16,304 nt of DNA. Origin: an uncultured bacterium (GTDB lineage: Bacteria; Patescibacteriota; Minisyncoccia; Phycocordibacterales; CAIZLB01). The first letter of the stretch is position 1. Each line of letters starts with the position of its first letter. Location of the stretch: assembly GCA_937873535.1 (NCBI GenBank), contig CALMYA010000018.1, forward strand, positions 1 through 16,304. Direction: 5' to 3'. Position numbers and translations under genes: made by a program. The notes beneath the pieces were generated by a model. The model saw only the letters and a list, made by a program, of their open reading frames with translations. It was not told the DNA's origin and made no database searches. Below are positions 14,109-16,304 of the stretch, piece after piece.

Positions 14109-14213
14109 GTTTTAATAGGGACCGTTTACCGGTCACATCTATATTATCCCACGCATGTGCAGGTTCAGCTATGAATATTATCCACCTTAAATACCCTTAT
14201 TTATAGCCACGCA

Positions 14214-14267
14214 TTTGATGAGCTACAGATCAGTACACATTAATCTTCATCAAAAAACAAGATGTGT
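14214..14267 (+). repeat. Overlapping inverted repeats in the hpf upstream region
   Basis: TTTGATGA (14214-14221) pairs with TCATCAAA (14247-14254), 8 bp perfect. ACACAT (14235-14240), inside that loop, pairs with ATGTGT (14262-14267), which is followed by TTT. The two helices interlock, so they could form a pseudoknot or alternate. They lie before the predicted hpf -10 at 14301 and are transcribed only if a promoter further upstream is used. Confidence 0.45.
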
Positions 14268-14300
14268 TTTCTGTAACGAAACAACTGTGGAGTCGTCATC

Positions 14301-14306
14301 TATAGT
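14301..14306 (+). promoter_or_regulatory. -10 element TATAGT for the hpf-like gene
   Basis: TATAGT, overlapping TATATA, lies about 32 bases before the ATG at 14338 and gives a leader of about 25 bases. The -35 region is not recognisable. Confidence 0.35.
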
Positions 14307-14337
14307 ATATAAGCAGTTCATAACCAAAAATTCACAC

Positions 14338-14724
14338 ATGAATATCATCATCAAGGGAATACACACTGAAATTTCACAGGCAGTCGATGAATATATCAGA
14401 AAAAAGTCTGCAGGTCTCGAAAAATTCATGGAAGAAAGCTCAAAGCTTGAAGTTGATATAAGCAAGTCTCATAGGCATCAGAAATCTGACGATGCGTTCA
14501 AGGTAGAATACAAGGCATTCTTGAGAGGTGAATACATGCAGGGAACCGGTGAAGCAGAAGATGTTTACAGCGCCATCGACACTGCCCGCGATGAACTTTT
14601 TATGGGGATGTCATCCAAAAAAGACAAAAAGATGACCATGTGGAAGCGCGGCGGTCTGCGAGTTAAGAATATTATGAAGGGTATAAGCGGTTATAGAAGA
14701 AAAGGCAAAGACCTTGAGGCTTAA
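14338..14724 (+). CDS. hpf: Short-form ribosome hibernation promoting factor (HPF/RaiA family)
   Basis: From ATG 14338 the protein has 128 residues. MNIIIKGIHTEISQAVDEYI followed by a K-K-S-A-G-L-E-K-F helix is the start of the HPF/YfiA beta-alpha-beta fold. LEVDISKSHRHQKSDDAFKVEYKAFLRG and the Asp-Val-Tyr-Ser-Ala-Ile-Asp helix (DVYSAIDTARDEL) are the other family hallmarks. HPF binds the decoding centre of the 30S subunit and inactivates ribosomes in stationary phase; the C-terminal dimer domain of long HPF is absent. A basic tail (MWKRGGLRVKNIMKG) replaces it and could contact rRNA. The frame is open back to an ATG at 14215, but that would place 41 extra residues before the family start and overlap the -10, so the internal ATG is chosen. 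Confidence 0.82.
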   Translation: MNIIIKGIHTEISQAVDEYIRKKSAGLEKFMEESSKLEVDISKSHRHQKSDDAFKVEYKAFLRGEYMQGTGEAEDVYSAIDTARDELFMGMSSKKDKKMTMWKRGGLRVKNIMKGISGYRRKGKDLEA

Positions 14725-14766
14725 CGGCCGCAAAACAAGCTTTAAAGTTATACCGAAGTCGTGCAG

Positions 14767-15642
14767 TTAAACTGAAATATAATTGACGAATTCCTTCCAC
14801 GCCATTTCTTTTTTACCTTCAGGGGTGACGCGCAAGAGTTCAAGTCTTTTTGATTCATCGTTCCATTTGGCGCTCTTAACGCTAACGCGAGTTTTTTTGC
14901 CGTTCTTCTTGTTCTCGGTAAAGAAATATATGCCCGGCCAGCCTTCAAGCGCACAGTACTTTAAATACGATTTCCACCCCGCATCGCCTTCAAGTTCTTC
15001 GACAGAAACGAGGCCGTCTTCTTTTGTTATTTTCTTCGTGAATGTGGCCTTGGTGTCGTCTTGAGGAGTGAGGGAAAAATCGCCGCAATTTAGTATGTAA
15101 TCGGCGGCCAAGCTTGCTCCTTCGCAAGCTAAAACATATTCAAGCTCGCCTAATGTAGGCGGCCATTTTAAAGCGGGGCCGGGCAATTCTGCTAAAGTTC
15201 TTGCTGCAAGAATCGGGCCATGGTCCATCTTTGCATCCATAAGCATTAACGTTACGCCTGTATCTTTATCGTCTGCAAGAATAGCTGAATGCAAAGGTGT
15301 GGCACCTCGGTATTTTGGCAGAAGAGAAGGGTGAATGTTTATGGCGCCTCGGTTAGGAATGTCTAGAACATCCTGTGGAATTATCTTTCCGTATGATGCT
15401 ATGAGAAAAATGTCGGGGTTAAGTTTTTTAAGTTCAGTAACGGCTGCGGCATCTAATTTTTCAAACTGAAGAATGGGTACATTATGGCGTTCGGCCCATA
15501 CTTTTGCCGGTGGGGGGGTAATTACCATTGCGCGACCTTGAGGTTTGTCGGGCACGGTTATAATGCATTCGGGCTTAATGCCAAGCTCCAAAAGTTTGTC
15601 GAGCGCATGCAACGAAAATGACGATGTTCCAAAAAATATCAT
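14767..15642 (-). CDS. fmt: Methionyl-tRNA formyltransferase Fmt
   Basis: Fmt formylates the amino group of Met on initiator tRNA with 10-formyl-tetrahydrofolate. The 291-residue protein begins MIFFGTSSFSLHALDKL, then the flexible loop PDKPQGR near 31-37, then I-N102-I-H104-P-S-L-L-P-K-Y-R-G-A-T-P with the catalytic Asn and His, and D-A-K-M-D140-H-G-P with the catalytic Asp. The C-terminal domain starts near residue 200 with FTKKITKEDGLV and ends in the tRNA-binding OB-like part. Length is slightly below the 310-315 usual for the family. It lies 35 bases downstream of def on the same strand, the classical def-fmt arrangement. A TATAAT in the gap may give it an additional promoter. Confidence 0.95.
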   Translation of the reverse strand: MIFFGTSSFSLHALDKLLELGIKPECIITVPDKPQGRAMVITPPPAKVWAERHNVPILQFEKLDAAAVTELKKLNPDIFLIASYGKIIPQDVLDIPNRGAINIHPSLLPKYRGATPLHSAILADDKDTGVTLMLMDAKMDHGPILAARTLAELPGPALKWPPTLGELEYVLACEGASLAADYILNCGDFSLTPQDDTKATFTKKITKEDGLVSVEELEGDAGWKSYLKYCALEGWPGIYFFTENKKNGKKTRVSVKSAKWNDESKRLELLRVTPEGKKEMAWKEFVNYISV

Positions 15643-15652
15643 ATTATTGTTT

Positions 15653-15658
15653 ATTATA
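15653..15658 (-). promoter_or_regulatory. -10 element TATAAT between def and fmt
   Basis: A consensus minus-strand TATAAT lies 10 bases before the fmt ATG (15642), predicting a leader of only a few bases. Fmt may therefore be transcribed both from the def promoter and from its own. Confidence 0.45.
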
Positions 15659-15677
15659 GCCTGTTTCTTCGGTAGTT

Positions 15678-16304
15678 TTATTTTTCGTTCTCTTCGTTCG
15701 GGTTTACGTGTTCGAGGTCTTTAGCTTTGTCTATGAAAAGGATGCCGTTCAGATGGTCGACTTCATGCTGAAAAATATGCGCTAATATGCCGCTGGCGCC
15801 CCGTTCGAAAAGTTTACCTTTTTCGTCATGCGCACGCAGAGTAACTTTCGTCGAGCGTTTAACCTTGCCGTATACCCATCGCACCGAAAGGCAGCCTTCT
15901 CCTTCCATCCATTTTTTTTCTTTCGATTCTTTGGTGATGACGGGGTTTATGAATATTTGATCTTCAACTTTAGCCGTAATTTTTTTGATGTCGACTATCT
16001 TTACTGGTCTGATACCTGTTCTCTCCGCAGCTTTTTCGGTGGCGCTTCCGTTTGCTTTGTCTGCCTTTGCGTCTGCGGTATCTTTAGGCGTCAGCACCTT
16101 TTTCGAAACTATAAATATACGAAGAGGTATGCCAATTTGCGGCGCGGCAAGGCCGATGCCGTCGTCTTGCTCGGCGAGCGCCTTTTTCATGGTGGCAATA
16201 ACCTTCTGAATACGTTCGCTCTGAATGTCTTTCACCGGAACAGCTTCAGCAACCTGCCGAAGCACCGGGTTTTCTTCGCCTACAATATACGCCGACTTTT
16301 TATA
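15678..16304 (-). CDS. def: Peptide deformylase Def (5' end beyond the window)
   Basis: Def removes the formyl group from the N-terminal Met of nascent proteins using Fe2+ or Zn2+. All three motifs are present (numbers from the GTG at 16265): G36-I-G-L-A-A-P-Q-I-G45, E123-G-C125-L-S, and Q166-H167-E168-V-D-H171. Cys125, His167 and His171 bind the metal and Glu168 is catalytic. The frame continues without a stop to the right edge, coding YKKSAYIVGEENPVLRQVA, which is the normal start region of Def, so the GTG is not the real start and the gene is partial. Residues 58-95 hold a Lys/Ala/Asp-rich insertion before F-I-N-P, about 35 residues longer than common deformylases. It is upstream of fmt and probably in one operon. 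Confidence 0.95.
   Translation of the reverse strand, partial: YKKSAYIVGEENPVLRQVAEAVPVKDIQSERIQKVIATMKKALAEQDDGIGLAAPQIGIPLRIFIVSKKVLTPKDTADAKADKANGSATEKAAERTGIRPVKIVDIKKITAKVEDQIFINPVITKESKEKKWMEGEGCLSVRWVYGKVKRSTKVTLRAHDEKGKLFERGASGILAHIFQHEVDHLNGILFIDKAKDLEHVNPNEENEK

Noticed and set aside
14215..14337. 41-residue N-terminal extension of the HPF-like protein, containing CVFC
   Set aside because: Family members start at MNI-I-G, the extension overlaps the inverted repeats and the -10, and no start signal precedes 14215.
1..16304. Alternative genetic code (UGA read as Gly, as in Gracilibacteria)
   Set aside because: No conserved gene needs a UGA read through; all known motifs are reached in uninterrupted standard-code frames.

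Overview
The window looks like part of a genome from the Candidate Phyla Radiation (Patescibacteria), most likely a Parcubacteria-type lineage. This rests on the gene families (a DUF5663-type small protein, a short HPF, tiny conserved membrane proteins, a giant coiled-coil/glycosyltransferase protein), on the near absence of Shine-Dalgarno sequences, and on the -10 elements that sit directly upstream of start codons. The standard genetic code fits. No phage, transposon, CRISPR array or tRNA was seen.

Region 1 (1-2003) holds the tail of an unidentified gene, a LapA-like membrane protein on the minus strand, a 54-residue membrane protein, a His-rich DUF4870-like membrane protein and undecaprenyl-diphosphatase (uppP). 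Region 2 (2004-9067) is envelope related. It contains a DUF5663-like protein, a 1661-residue protein with a duplicated coiled-coil motif, hydrophobic segments, Gly/Ser and Pro-rich linkers and a C-terminal GT-A (GT2-like) domain, a VanY-type D,D-carboxypeptidase with a signal anchor, and a transglutaminase-like Cys-His protein.

Region 3 (9068-9485) is non-coding but strongly structured. An extended -10 is followed by about 390 nt with a 9-bp long-range closing helix and an excellent intrinsic terminator. I read it as a long structured RNA; its helix order resembles a reduced, divergent RNase P RNA, but the identification is open.

Region 4 (9486-13700) is a partial purine set: a standalone AICAR transformylase (the PurH C-terminal half only), an MTH1-like Nudix hydrolase, PurF with a long N-terminal propeptide, and PurN on the opposite strand. 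Region 5 (13701-16304) has a DUF378 membrane protein with a CxxC tail, a short ribosome hibernation factor, and the def-fmt pair for N-terminal formyl-methionine handling. AICAR transformylase, PurN and Fmt all use 10-formyl-tetrahydrofolate, so one-carbon transfer is a shared theme of the right half.
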